This document shows, one piece after another, positions 8,525 through 16,730 of a DNA stretch of 38,280 nucleotides. The position numbers were made by a program, and so were the translations under genes. Numbering within the stretch: the stretch's first letter is position 1; each line of letters starts with the position of its first letter. The notes beneath the pieces are model-generated. The model did no database searches and was not told the DNA's origin. It saw nothing but the letters and a program-made list of their open reading frames with translations. This DNA comes from a virus, in the IMG/VR virus record IMGVR_UViG_3300030019_000083, positions 1-38,280 of that record, one strand, 5' to 3'.

Positions 8525-11500
8525 TTAAACTCTTATCTTTATTCCTTTTAAATTCAAATCATCAAACGTTCGATTGATATTTTCAAGAAGTTTGCAATAC
8601 GAGGTATTAGAAACTACTTGTGCAAGTTGACTACACATTGTTTGCTCAATAATTAGCAGTTCTTTTATAGAATCAGCTTGTAGTTTAGAGAAATTTCGAA
8701 TATCAGCCACACCAATACGCATAGCATAAACTCCACCTGTTAACTCATCAATTGAATCCTGTGAAGCGGTGGCAATCCCTTTTGAAGTTCCGGTTCTGGT
8801 GGTATCAGAGGACATGTCAATCCCGGTTTTCTTTTCGAATGCAGCCGCGGTATCATTATAAAATTTAGCTGCAGCTGCTATCTTTGTATCTAACCCACCG
8901 TAGAACGTTCCTATTGCATCAGAGGCTTGTGCTTCTTTATCGGCATCTGTCAGCGATGCACTTGAATATATTTTTGTCAGATTGTCTGAAAGATCATTGA
9001 ACATTTTGGCAAAGAAAATAGAATAGGCCAGATCCTTTAGCATTTTTTGAACTGCTTTCCCCACGTAATCACCAAAATCATCCAATGCAGCCTTTGAGTC
9101 ATTCAGGTTATCAACGATGGTAGTCATCAGGTCATCCCCCAGTGATCCAAATACGCTGTTCAGGTAGCTTTGCAGGTTCGCCAATGCATCTTCATAATCC
9201 TTTGTGTAATCTAAAGCCGATTGTAACGCTGCTTTACTGCTGTCATCCAACTTTTGATTATCCAATATTGATTGTGCCAATTCAGTATTCAGGTTCCCCT
9301 GTGCATCAATTAATTTTGGATACTGACTCAACAGGCTTGAATAATCAGCTTTTTCACCACCCCACCCAAATAATCCGGTTTTATGACTTCCGGTTTGGAC
9401 GGTGGAAGTTGACAAGTTGGATACAGAATTATTTTTTGCTGTATTATAACTGGCCATTTGTGCAGCATAAGCATTCGCTTTACCATAGGCATCGGTTCCA
9501 AAAATGCTTTCAGATGCTTTTAGTAATTCGTTTTGCTTCATCAGCAAATCATTGTACTCTTTCTGAGTATCTAATTTAGCTTTAGCAATAGCGGCCAATG
9601 CTGCCTGATGTGCTTTCTCTGCTTCAAAAACCTGTGTTAATGTGGAAGTAATCAATCCAACAGCCGCCCCGATTGGACCACCTTGTGCATATCCCTGCAT
9701 AGTAGCATCAGCTATATTCATCACAGCACCGATACTCTTAGCCGCAGAACTGGCAGCATCACCATCCTTGGTGGATATGGCATTTAGTAAAGTTATAGCT
9801 TGATTGGCATAAAAACTAGCTTCCGAAAATCCTTTTTGCATTTGTTGAAAACTCGATTCATTTGCTTTTGTATAATTCTCAACAGCTTCAGTTGATTTAA
9901 TAATTCCTTGTTGATCACCATTTTTTTGTGCAGTTGCAAGTTCTTCCTTTGCTTTTTTTAATTTTGAATAAGAGTCTATTAAATCCACTATCGAACCACT
10001 AACCTTTTTAGCTTGTGATTTTTCCACTGCAGTGAGTATCTTATTCGCATCTTCCTGTGTCAACTGATTGGATGCAAGTTCAGCCTTAACCCGTTCTTTT
10101 ATCTTATTTATTAGTTCATCATTCAGTTTCTTCCCTAAATTCAATTGCTGATCAGTGGCAAGTTTATAACCTTCGGTTTCTTTTATATAACTCATTGTCA
10201 CTTCACTTACACGTTTGTCACGTTCTACCTTATCATCCTCTTCCCCTGTACGAAGATAAGCGGCTTCATCTTCATATTTCTTCTTTAATGCGGGATCTAT
10301 TTCAGTGGAAGCTTTGGTGTCTAAAAACTGAGCCTGGGCATCTATTTGATTTATCTTTTTATTCCAGTCATCTTCTATTTTTACCCGTTTATCCGCTAAT
10401 TCCCCGGCTAGATCCAACATCTTTTGACCCCATTGTTCGGTTGCTTCTATCGATTTTGATTGATAAGATTTATCCAAAGATAATAATGCATCATTGATTG
10501 ATTTGGTGTCTTTTGGATCAATGGTTGTTAAAGAAGATTGTAAATCTTCCGGTTTAGTAGAAAGGGGTTTAAATCCCTTTTCTGTTCTATGATTTTTATT
10601 GTATGCTTCAACAATTGCGGTTTCTTTTTCTGTTATTTTTCGAACTTCCTCTTCTTTCTCGTGATCTATTTCATCCAGACGTTTTTGCAGGCCATCTTCC
10701 TGTTGTTTAATTAATAGATCTGAAGTTTTACTATTGATATCAAGTAATAGTTTTTGCAATTCTTCAGCAGCGTTATATTCTTCTTTTGCTGATTTTTCCC
10801 TTTTTACTTTATCAGGTTTAATAAGTTCAACTAGATTGTTCTGGGAAATATATTTCTTTGCATTATCTACTTCTTCATAAAGTTTGTCCAGTTCTGGAGT
10901 AGTTGTCTTTATAGATGTTGGTGATTGACCTTTATTTGCTCGAAGTTTATTAACAACAGTACTTGCACCTTCATTAATATCTTTTTCACGTTGGAAATCC
11001 GGACTTGATTCTATTTTATAAATTTTAGAATAAAGATTTGCCAGATATCCTTCAGTTGCACGTAATTTAAGTGACTTATCCAACGATATCATATATTCAT
11101 CAATCGCTTTTTTATTTTCTCGAACGACATTACCCTCTTTATCTAATTCAGCAGTATAACTTGGTATAATTTTTTTAAGCTCATTAATAATAGATAACTT
11201 TTGTTTTCTGGATACATTTTCACCATCAAGTGAAGCACGTAATGCTTCGACTTTAGATAATTCTTTTCCATAGTCATCCGCTGTTTTTTGTGCTAAATCA
11301 GCTTGTTCTTTTGCCAGTTCCTCAGCTTTTTTCTTTTGTTTCTCTTGTGCGGAACTCCATTTATCATATAGATAAATTGCAGCTCCAATTGCGACACTCA
11401 AACCTAATGTTAATGTTGCCATTAATGCACGGGCAGCAACTGTTGATATCCCTAAAGCTGTTGCTACTTTTAATTCAGCAGCAGCCAGCATTTCTTTTGC

Positions 11501-12247
11501 CGGAATTAGAATTTTAAGTGTAAAATAGCTGTTTTTATTCAGCATTTCTGCTGTTTGGGTTAGTCCAATGGTAATAGCCATTACAGCCTGCAACCTCATT
11601 TGTATTTTTTGCAAATCGGCATTTTCACCGGCAAATAGTGACATAACACCGGTAGCAGCTGTAAATGCACCTGACATGCCGGTTGCTGTTTGCATAGCTG
11701 CATGCATTCCTCCTTGTGGATCACCCAACACATGAGCCTGCTTATTTGCAGAGTTCATACGAGCCTGTAATTCTCCCAATACAGTTTGCTGTTCTTTGTA
11801 TGCTTCAGTTCCACGTAATCCAGCCTGAGCCATTTCATCCAGTGTTTGTTTGGCATTCATCACCTGGGTACGAAGACGAACATTAGATTGAGCCGCTTCG
11901 TCAACTTTAGTCGAATACTCACCAAGTGCCGCTTTTTCTTCTGATAATGCCTGTTTAGCAGCTTGCAATTCTTCAATCATTGCACTCTTAGCATTCCCCG
12001 GTGCAGCAGTTACAATTTGTTTTTCGATATTCTTTATATCAGCTTCAATCTGCTTTACCACATTTACCTGCTCCTGTACGGCTGCTTTAGCTGCTGTAAC
12101 GGCTTGCTTGCCTGTATTGACAATACTACCCATAGCTGCATTGGTTTTATCCGTTGCCTCACTTATGTCATTTATTCCGGCGGTAGCTTTTTTGCTTTCC
12201 TCGGTGACATTTTGCTTCATTTGTATGTCAATTTCTACAGGTTCCAT
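8525..12247 (-). CDS. Tail tape measure protein
   Basis: At 1240 residues this is the longest gene in the window. It is dominated by Ala, Lys, Glu and Gln-rich helical coiled coil (about residues 40-175 and 300-800). A hydrophobic, membrane-like segment lies near residues 272-294. The helical character, length and position directly after the tail-chaperone pair and before Dit are diagnostic of a tape measure, which sets tail length and is ejected during infection. A C-terminal Gly/Ser/Ala-rich region may insert into or cross the envelope. No lytic transglycosylase or peptidase motif is visible. Confidence 0.9.
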   Translation of the reverse strand: MEPVEIDIQMKQNVTEESKKATAGINDISEATDKTNAAMGSIVNTGKQAVTAAKAAVQEQVNVVKQIEADIKNIEKQIVTAAPGNAKSAMIEELQAAKQALSEEKAALGEYSTKVDEAAQSNVRLRTQVMNAKQTLDEMAQAGLRGTEAYKEQQTVLGELQARMNSANKQAHVLGDPQGGMHAAMQTATGMSGAFTAATGVMSLFAGENADLQKIQMRLQAVMAITIGLTQTAEMLNKNSYFTLKILIPAKEMLAAAELKVATALGISTVAARALMATLTLGLSVAIGAAIYLYDKWSSAQEKQKKKAEELAKEQADLAQKTADDYGKELSKVEALRASLDGENVSRKQKLSIINELKKIIPSYTAELDKEGNVVRENKKAIDEYMISLDKSLKLRATEGYLANLYSKIYKIESSPDFQREKDINEGASTVVNKLRANKGQSPTSIKTTTPELDKLYEEVDNAKKYISQNNLVELIKPDKVKREKSAKEEYNAAEELQKLLLDINSKTSDLLIKQQEDGLQKRLDEIDHEKEEEVRKITEKETAIVEAYNKNHRTEKGFKPLSTKPEDLQSSLTTIDPKDTKSINDALLSLDKSYQSKSIEATEQWGQKMLDLAGELADKRVKIEDDWNKKINQIDAQAQFLDTKASTEIDPALKKKYEDEAAYLRTGEEDDKVERDKRVSEVTMSYIKETEGYKLATDQQLNLGKKLNDELINKIKERVKAELASNQLTQEDANKILTAVEKSQAKKVSGSIVDLIDSYSKLKKAKEELATAQKNGDQQGIIKSTEAVENYTKANESSFQQMQKGFSEASFYANQAITLLNAISTKDGDAASSAAKSIGAVMNIADATMQGYAQGGPIGAAVGLITSTLTQVFEAEKAHQAALAAIAKAKLDTQKEYNDLLMKQNELLKASESIFGTDAYGKANAYAAQMASYNTAKNNSVSNLSTSTVQTGSHKTGLFGWGGEKADYSSLLSQYPKLIDAQGNLNTELAQSILDNQKLDDSSKAALQSALDYTKDYEDALANLQSYLNSVFGSLGDDLMTTIVDNLNDSKAALDDFGDYVGKAVQKMLKDLAYSIFFAKMFNDLSDNLTKIYSSASLTDADKEAQASDAIGTFYGGLDTKIAAAAKFYNDTAAAFEKKTGIDMSSDTTRTGTSKGIATASQDSIDELTGGVYAMRIGVADIRNFSKLQADSIKELLIIEQTMCSQLAQVVSNTSYCKLLENINRTFDDLNLKGIKIRV

Positions 12248-12256
12248 GTAAGTTTA

Positions 12257-12334
12257 TAGTAAGTAGTTTGTAGTAAGTAGTTTGTAGTAAGTAGTTTATT
12301 TTGGTATTTTACTACCAACTATAAACTACTTACT
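12257..12334. repeat. 14-nt triple repeat with inverted copy, potential hairpin
   Basis: TAGTAAGTAGTTTG occurs at 12257-12270 and 12271-12284, and as TAGTAAGTAGTTTA at 12285-12298. An inverted copy (TAAACTACTTACT) lies at 12322-12334. Between the inverted arms TTGGTA and TACCAA can form an inner stem. The structure spans the end of the frameshift extension ORF and the leader of the tape-measure gene. It may be an mRNA hairpin affecting expression of the very long downstream gene. A related ACTACTTACTT string recurs at about 16.7 kb, between the capsid and protease genes. Confidence 0.6.
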
Positions 12335-12529
12335 TTGTAATATCTTTCTCAAATCATCTGCATTATCCACTACCGGTGCGGGACGTTGTCCTTTCACGTA
12401 GCGAGGTTCATCGGCCATCTCCAACAGGAGCATTGCCCAGGGCTGACTCCACATAATTTGATCGTGGGTAAGTCCTCTTTTCTCTTTCAATTGTCCTAGT
12501 ACTCCAAAGGGGCTATGGAGACCATCCAT
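12326..12529 (-). CDS. Tail assembly chaperone, frameshift extension (lambda T-like)
   Basis: As a free-standing ORF this has 67 residues, but its frame is open upstream of the ATG across the slippery site at 12544-12550. A -1 shift there would fuse it to the preceding 150-residue protein: 149 residues of that protein, then Glu-Leu-Thr-Gly-Tyr, then this sequence, about 221 residues in all. That is the G/GT arrangement that precedes the tape measure in many tailed phages. The extension typically recruits tail-tube protein onto the tape measure. It is probably made only as the fusion. Confidence 0.65.
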   Translation of the reverse strand: MDGLHSPFGVLGQLKEKRGLTHDQIMWSQPWAMLLLEMADEPRYVKGQRPAPVVDNADDLRKILQSK

Positions 12530-12537
12530 GTAGCCTG

Positions 12538-12990
12538 TTAACTCCCCTTTATCTGACCCATATTCTTCACTGTCATCATCTGATTCATCTGACCGCTGAA
12601 GTAATTGGTAATAATCGTAAAATCCATCACACCATTCATATCAACTATATGCAGAAATATGTGTATAAGTACAGCCAATGGTACTTTATTCATCAGAGTG
12701 TGTGTTAGTCGTTCCGTGCGTTTCAATTTTTGTTTATCATTCAACATGGCAATAGCAATTACCCGGCAAATGCTTTCCATCTTTTCAACTGCTTTTATCG
12801 TATCTATTTTTTCAATACCTTCTTGCAGTATGATCCGCGATAGTTCCATAATAGTCCCAGGATAAAGCGGACGAATGATAATGTATTTCAGTCCGATAAA
12901 TCGAAAATAAAACGGGGCATCCGTTATTTTAAACCGCACGCCCCGTTCCAGTAACAAATTAGCGGCTGCTAATCGTTTGTCAATTTCCAT
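12538..12990 (-). CDS. Tail assembly chaperone (lambda G-like)
   Basis: The 150-residue, largely helical protein lies between the tail-tube gene (4 nt upstream) and the tape measure, with a short overlapping-frame ORF after it. The lambda G/GT family is recognised by this context rather than by sequence. It ends in ...QIKGS just after the heptamer A AAG GGG, so most ribosomes would finish this protein and a minority would slip to make the longer GT-like fusion. It is expected to coat the tape measure during tail assembly and to be absent from the virion. Confidence 0.6.
   Translation of the reverse strand: MEIDKRLAAANLLLERGVRFKITDAPFYFRFIGLKYIIIRPLYPGTIMELSRIILQEGIEKIDTIKAVEKMESICRVIAIAMLNDKQKLKRTERLTHTLMNKVPLAVLIHIFLHIVDMNGVMDFTIITNYFSGQMNQMMTVKNMGQIKGS
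12544..12550 (-). promoter_or_regulatory. -1 programmed ribosomal frameshift site (A AAG GGG)
   Basis: On the coding strand the zero-frame codons read ATA AAG GGG AGT TAA. The heptamer AAAGGGG fits the X XXY YYZ slippery form, three codons before the zero-frame stop. After a -1 slip the frame reads GAG TTA ACA GGC TAC ATG and continues open through the 67-residue extension. This is the conserved position for frameshifting in tail-chaperone pairs. Confidence 0.65.
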
Positions 12991-12994
12991 GTCA

Positions 12995-13504
12995 CTACAT
13001 GATTATGAAATCAGTATCCCATCCCGGTTGAGCCAATACACGAAATTTGAATGGATGCTTCATTCTTCCATCTTTGCCAACGTTGGCATTTAACTGAACA
13101 GATCCTTTCGAATTAGGAATGATAAAATAACCACCACCTTTCAATGTATACCGGATAGCAGTATGAATCATCGTTTTTACAGATGAATGCTCATACATTT
13201 TTTCTTCCCCGGCTCCTGTAACCGTTCCGCCCATAATGGCTGCCATTTGAGCAAAAGTGGCATTGATAAATGAACCCTGAGCGGTTAGGCCTACACCGGT
13301 TAATTGGTAATCTTCCGGTGAATCATTTTCGTGTGAATAAGTTTCGGTAGCTGTTGGATCAGCCTCTACAATATCCACGGCATCATCGCGAAGGGTAAGT
13401 GGTTGTTCTACCCAGACTGCAGTAGCAATTTCATCAGATGAGGTAATAGGAGGTGCAAATTCAATTTTTGCGACTCGTAGCGTTGTTAATACTCTTTCTG
13501 CCAT
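12995..13504 (-). CDS. Major tail tube protein
   Basis: The 169-residue protein has the size and beta-rich make-up of siphovirus tail-tube subunits and sits just upstream of the chaperone pair and tape measure. Segments such as TLRDDAVDIVEADPT and SPEDYQLTG, followed by paired strands and a ...RYTLKGGGYFIIPN segment, fit the tube beta-sandwich fold. It should polymerise into stacked hexamers to make the tail tube. There is no signal peptide or membrane segment. Confidence 0.65.
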   Translation of the reverse strand: MAERVLTTLRVAKIEFAPPITSSDEIATAVWVEQPLTLRDDAVDIVEADPTATETYSHENDSPEDYQLTGVGLTAQGSFINATFAQMAAIMGGTVTGAGEEKMYEHSSVKTMIHTAIRYTLKGGGYFIIPNSKGSVQLNANVGKDGRMKHPFKFRVLAQPGWDTDFIIM

Positions 13505-13519
13505 AATTTTTATTATTAG

Positions 13520-14056
13520 TTATTTAATGTTTAAAATCTTTTTAATCCATGTTGAAATTGAAGGTTTTTTCCACAATAGTGAACCAATATATACTACTGC
13601 CAGAAAACCTATCAATAATAAAAGCCATGAAGGAATTAAAGAACTTGTAGTAGTATCTTCAATCTTAATACCTTGTTTCAGATTTACATCTTTATTCGTT
13701 TTTACGTCCTGTTTTTTATTAGTAGCAGAATTGGTATTAACATTGGTTTTAATGTCCTTCTGTAAGTTTTTATCAATAGTGCGCTCCGTTAAAATCTCAG
13801 ACAATACAGACTGTTTACCGGTTGAATCAGGTTTCGTATAATTTATCTGAGTAATTCGCTCAACGGTATGATTATTTGTAGTAATTGCAATAACAGAAGA
13901 TGAATCGGAAACAGAACGTTGATTAATATTTAATGATGATGTAGAATCAACATGCGTAGTTAGATCAGTTTTTACACTTTCTTTAATGACTGACCTGGTT
14001 GTTTTGCAACCAATGAAAACAATGCAAATAATTATAATTACTAATAGCTTTTTCAT
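13520..14056 (-). CDS. Spanin-like lipoprotein with C-terminal membrane anchor (u-spanin candidate)
   Basis: The N-terminus is a lipoprotein signal, KKLLVIIIICIVFIGC, with acylation expected at Cys16. A Ser/Thr/Asn/Lys-rich extended periplasmic segment follows, then a transmembrane helix (SWLLLLIGFLAVVYIGSLLW, about 143-162) and a basic tail. An outer-membrane lipid anchor plus a C-terminal inner-membrane helix on one chain is the architecture of unimolecular spanins, which fuse the two membranes in the last step of lysis. It overlaps the preceding gene by 4 nt and shares a cassette with endolysin and holin. An ordinary Rz1-like partner of the 118-residue protein is the alternative. Confidence 0.6.
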   Translation of the reverse strand: MKKLLVIIIICIVFIGCKTTRSVIKESVKTDLTTHVDSTSSLNINQRSVSDSSSVIAITTNNHTVERITQINYTKPDSTGKQSVLSEILTERTIDKNLQKDIKTNVNTNSATNKKQDVKTNKDVNLKQGIKIEDTTTSSLIPSWLLLLIGFLAVVYIGSLLWKKPSISTWIKKILNIK

Positions 14057-14409
14057 GATTCTTTTTCTTTTAATTCTTTTAAAATAATGCAGTTTTCAAC
14101 TCCCGGACATTCCTTTGATTTATTAATAGCCTTGGTAAATTTTTCAACTGTTTTTTGAAATGATTTTAAAAGATTTTCAAGGTCGATAATCTTTTTATTC
14201 AATTCAGCGATTTGCTTGGCATCAGCATCCGATCTCCTTTTTTCAAACTGCTCATACAGGTTGACAACTTTTTGAGCATTATCAATTTCTGCACTGTCGG
14301 CATTTGCTTGTACTTTCTTCTTTTGGCTTTTAATGGTTAAAACATTGATCATCCATTTACCACCCAGGATCACTACAAAAATGAGTTCGATAATATCTTT
14401 CCAGTTCAT
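14053..14409 (-). CDS. Membrane-anchored coiled-coil lysis protein (holin-like or Rz-like)
   Basis: An N-terminal hydrophobic helix (IIELIFVVILGGKWMINVLTI, about 6-26) is followed by a long charged coiled coil (about 30-100) and a two-Cys tail (CPGVENC). A single N-terminal membrane helix with a coiled-coil ectodomain fits an inner-membrane spanin subunit (Rz). Orientation with the coiled coil in the cytoplasm, as in some holin or antiholin accessory proteins, is also possible. It starts 1 nt from the end of the holin gene and overlaps the lipoprotein gene by 4 nt, so the three are likely translated together. Confidence 0.55.
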   Translation of the reverse strand: MNWKDIIELIFVVILGGKWMINVLTIKSQKKKVQANADSAEIDNAQKVVNLYEQFEKRRSDADAKQIAELNKKIIDLENLLKSFQKTVEKFTKAINKSKECPGVENCIILKELKEKES

Positions 14410-14410
14410 C

Positions 14411-14629
14411 CTACTCTTTTGTTAGCTGTGAAGTACCTGCAATTGCCACACATGCAGCAACTACATATCCCAAACAAGTTAATAATGAAGCATTCAAATT
14501 TAATCCCATTGTTGAGTTTGCAACCAAAACAGCTGCAGAAGATACACCAATTTTTAAAGCTGTCTTTTTCAATTGAATGAAAAACAGAGGTGATTTTGAA
14601 TGTACGCGATCTAGTATAGTTTTCAACAT
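14411..14629 (-). CDS. Holin
   Basis: The 72-residue protein has two hydrophobic segments, about residues 27-42 (GVSSAAVLVANSTMGL) and 48-66 (ASLLTCLGYVVAACVAIAG), with a basic N-terminus and a charged C-terminal tail. Size, two-helix topology and a 1-nt overlap with the endolysin gene all fit a phage holin that permeabilises the inner membrane and releases or activates endolysin. No named holin family is recognised. Confidence 0.65.
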   Translation of the reverse strand: MLKTILDRVHSKSPLFFIQLKKTALKIGVSSAAVLVANSTMGLNLNASLLTCLGYVVAACVAIAGTSQLTKE

Positions 14630-15147
14630 TATGCCTTAAATTTAAAGGAGTTTAACCGGTTCATCCACCCTGCATGAAAAGTCAATTGAGTATGATCATT
14701 TTTACAAATGTCATCAAAGAATTTCTTCCTGGCTAACCATATTTTTTTGAATACTTCCGATTGATCTCCAGTATTAATAGCTGATATCGTTTTAGGACCA
14801 ACTACTCCATCCGGGGTTAAACCCAATACTTCCTGTGGCTTTTTAATTCCCCAGGCTCCGGAGTTCCACACCCAATCAACCACTAAATTTGCAATGGATT
14901 GATTATTGATAGAATTCGCTTTCCACATATTCCATCTTGTTTGGAGCAATCCAACAACATCAGCATGATTAATCAGATTCAAATCCGCTGCATCAATGTC
15001 ACCATCCCCATCTTTGTCATACCCCTGGCTCTTCCAGGTTGCTAAGGTGACACCCATATTTGTTTGTCCTCCATGATCGGATCGGTTATTTACCTTTCCA
15101 CCCTCTACATTGAATTCAATGGGAACTAAAGGATCTATCTTTGCCAT
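14629..15147 (-). CDS. Endolysin: GH108 N-acetylmuramidase with C-terminal peptidoglycan-binding domain
   Basis: The sequence begins with IEFNVEGGKVNNRSDHGGQT, the GH108 signature with the catalytic Glu in VEGG, then TNMGVT. A C-terminal part (GLTPDGVVGPKTI and the segment through KKFFDDIC) matches the PG_binding_3 domain usually paired with it. It should cleave the MurNAc-GlcNAc linkage of peptidoglycan at lysis. The frame is open to 15225, but GH108 enzymes normally begin only about 15 residues before the EGG motif, and the extra upstream stretch contains a 10-bp inverted repeat, so the ATG at 15147 (172 residues) is preferred. It is placed between capsid and holin in the late operon. Confidence 0.85.
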   Translation of the reverse strand: MAKIDPLVPIEFNVEGGKVNNRSDHGGQTNMGVTLATWKSQGYDKDGDGDIDAADLNLINHADVVGLLQTRWNMWKANSINNQSIANLVVDWVWNSGAWGIKKPQEVLGLTPDGVVGPKTISAINTGDQSEVFKKIWLARKKFFDDICKNDHTQLTFHAGWMNRLNSFKFKA

Positions 15148-15173
15148 ATACGTCAAATTATTAGTTGAAACAG

Positions 15174-15219
15174 AAAGGGCACGATACAGCCCGTAAGGAC
15201 TCATATTACCGTGCCCTTT
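15174..15219 (-). terminator. Hairpin between capsid and endolysin genes
   Basis: AAAGGGCACG (15174-15183) and CGTGCCCTTT (15210-15219) form a perfect 10-bp inverted repeat with a 26-nt loop. On the leftward RNA the stem ends in CCCUUUCUGUUU, a weak U-tract. It may attenuate transcription from capsid into the lysis genes or protect the abundant capsid mRNA. Its position supports starting the endolysin downstream, at 15147. Confidence 0.45.
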
Positions 15220-15249
15220 ACACACACGGGTTTATAATTTATTGTGAGA

Positions 15250-16665
15250 TTAGACAGCAGCTCTTGTTACCAGTACCTGATAAGTAGTGGTTGCATTACC
15301 ATCGGCACTTTTCACGCTGACATTGATAATATTTTCACCTATTGCCAGATTCTTAGCGGCTGATGCAACGCCGGTAGCCAATACGGTAGAACCTAATTTC
15401 AATACCTGGCCAGCTTCACTACCGGTAGCAGTTACGGTGGTTGTCGATACGTTATTAGCGACATTTAAAGTGTAATTCAATGTTCCGGATTCAAATTCAG
15501 GAACCATTTCGCCGGCACCCAATACTAAATCGTTTAATTCAGTAGACCCTGCAGCTACTGCAGCATCGCGACCATCATACAATACGATATCTTCACCATA
15601 TACTGTATTTGTATCAACCTTCATCAGCATTTTGAAGAAATACTTTTCACCTGAATTTGTCAGTTTATCAATTTGAATAGCTTGTGCATCAGTTGCCAAT
15701 GATACGCCTGCCCAAAAGTTTGAATCTATTCCCGAAGAGGTTACTGCAGCAACAATTACATCTTTAGGCCAATCGGCTAAAGAAACAATTTGAATACCTT
15801 TGAATCGTTCAGGATTCATATTGGTATAATCCTGTCCTTTGCTTGGTTTATCAGTCAATTCATATTCGAAGCTCTGTCCATCTTCAATGGACATGAAGAA
15901 TTTTAAATTAGGGTGGTTTCTGATAGCTTTTGGTAAAGCGGCGCGAACTAGTTTCAATTTTGAAATTATGTTCGATTGAACTAAAGGTGCAGGAACTGGT
16001 ATTCGTATGACATCATTATCGGCAACAATACGAGTTAAAATTCCATCAAAATATTTACCTTCAGCAGTTGCATGATATTCACAATTAATATACAATCCAC
16101 CAAGTTCAAAGTCCACAATTTTGGCTAATTCAGTCAATAATTGAGTTTGTACAGCTGCCGGTAATTGTTCAAAAACAAGGTTCCCGGTTGGTTGGAATGG
16201 TTTCCAGATATTTTCAAATGCACGTGGATTGAAGGTTGTAAATGCCATTACATCTTTTGGTTCCAAATATTTTTCATCAATATCAAAGTCACCTTTTGAA
16301 TCAGCCTCAATTGGTTGTTCTTTCCTTCGTTGAAGCATTTTCCCTGCTTTAAGACGTGGAATGGTAAATTTCTTTTCCACATTTGGTTGTACATGAATGT
16401 GTCCTCCAGCTACAATTTCATTACCGGTTGTGGCACGAACAAGCAGTTGCTCCAATACTTCACCGGCATAAGCGGTCTGGATATTGACAGCAAATGGCAA
16501 ACAAGCTGCTAATGGTTTATAATACATACTTACAAACCCAATAACGTTACCTCCAATTGCAAAGGCAACGGGATCAAATCCGGCTGCCATAGCAATTCCG
16601 GCACTGACAAGGGTGTTGAATAGCACCATCACCAACAGAGAGATTAAAAATTTTAATGGTTTCAT
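15250..16665 (-). CDS. Major capsid protein with N-terminal hydrophobic region and C-terminal cadherin-like domain
   Basis: The 471-residue protein follows the protease/scaffold gene and precedes lysis and tail genes. The central part (about 65-370) has the helix/strand pattern and conserved-looking segments of HK97-fold capsids. The last ~80 residues (from about PEFESGTLNYTL) match the cadherin-like beta-sandwich family (PF12733), probably displayed on the capsid surface as a decoration. The first ~65 residues are odd for a capsid: a signal-like stretch (KFLISLLVMVLFNTLVSAGI) and a second hydrophobic run. This may be a scaffolding delta domain removed by the protease. Confidence in the capsid call comes mainly from context and size. 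Confidence 0.65.
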   Translation of the reverse strand: MKPLKFLISLLVMVLFNTLVSAGIAMAAGFDPVAFAIGGNVIGFVSMYYKPLAACLPFAVNIQTAYAGEVLEQLLVRATTGNEIVAGGHIHVQPNVEKKFTIPRLKAGKMLQRRKEQPIEADSKGDFDIDEKYLEPKDVMAFTTFNPRAFENIWKPFQPTGNLVFEQLPAAVQTQLLTELAKIVDFELGGLYINCEYHATAEGKYFDGILTRIVADNDVIRIPVPAPLVQSNIISKLKLVRAALPKAIRNHPNLKFFMSIEDGQSFEYELTDKPSKGQDYTNMNPERFKGIQIVSLADWPKDVIVAAVTSSGIDSNFWAGVSLATDAQAIQIDKLTNSGEKYFFKMLMKVDTNTVYGEDIVLYDGRDAAVAAGSTELNDLVLGAGEMVPEFESGTLNYTLNVANNVSTTTVTATGSEAGQVLKLGSTVLATGVASAAKNLAIGENIINVSVKSADGNATTTYQVLVTRAAV

Positions 16666-16730
16666 TTTTCTAAAATTTATTTATGAATGATTTACTTTTT
16701 TACTACTTACTTCTTACTTCTGATGGATGA

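Noticed and set aside
9142-9579. Plus-strand 145-codon ORF within the tape measure
   Set aside because: Composition is that of an antisense frame (Cys, His and Leu-rich) and the tape measure is certain.
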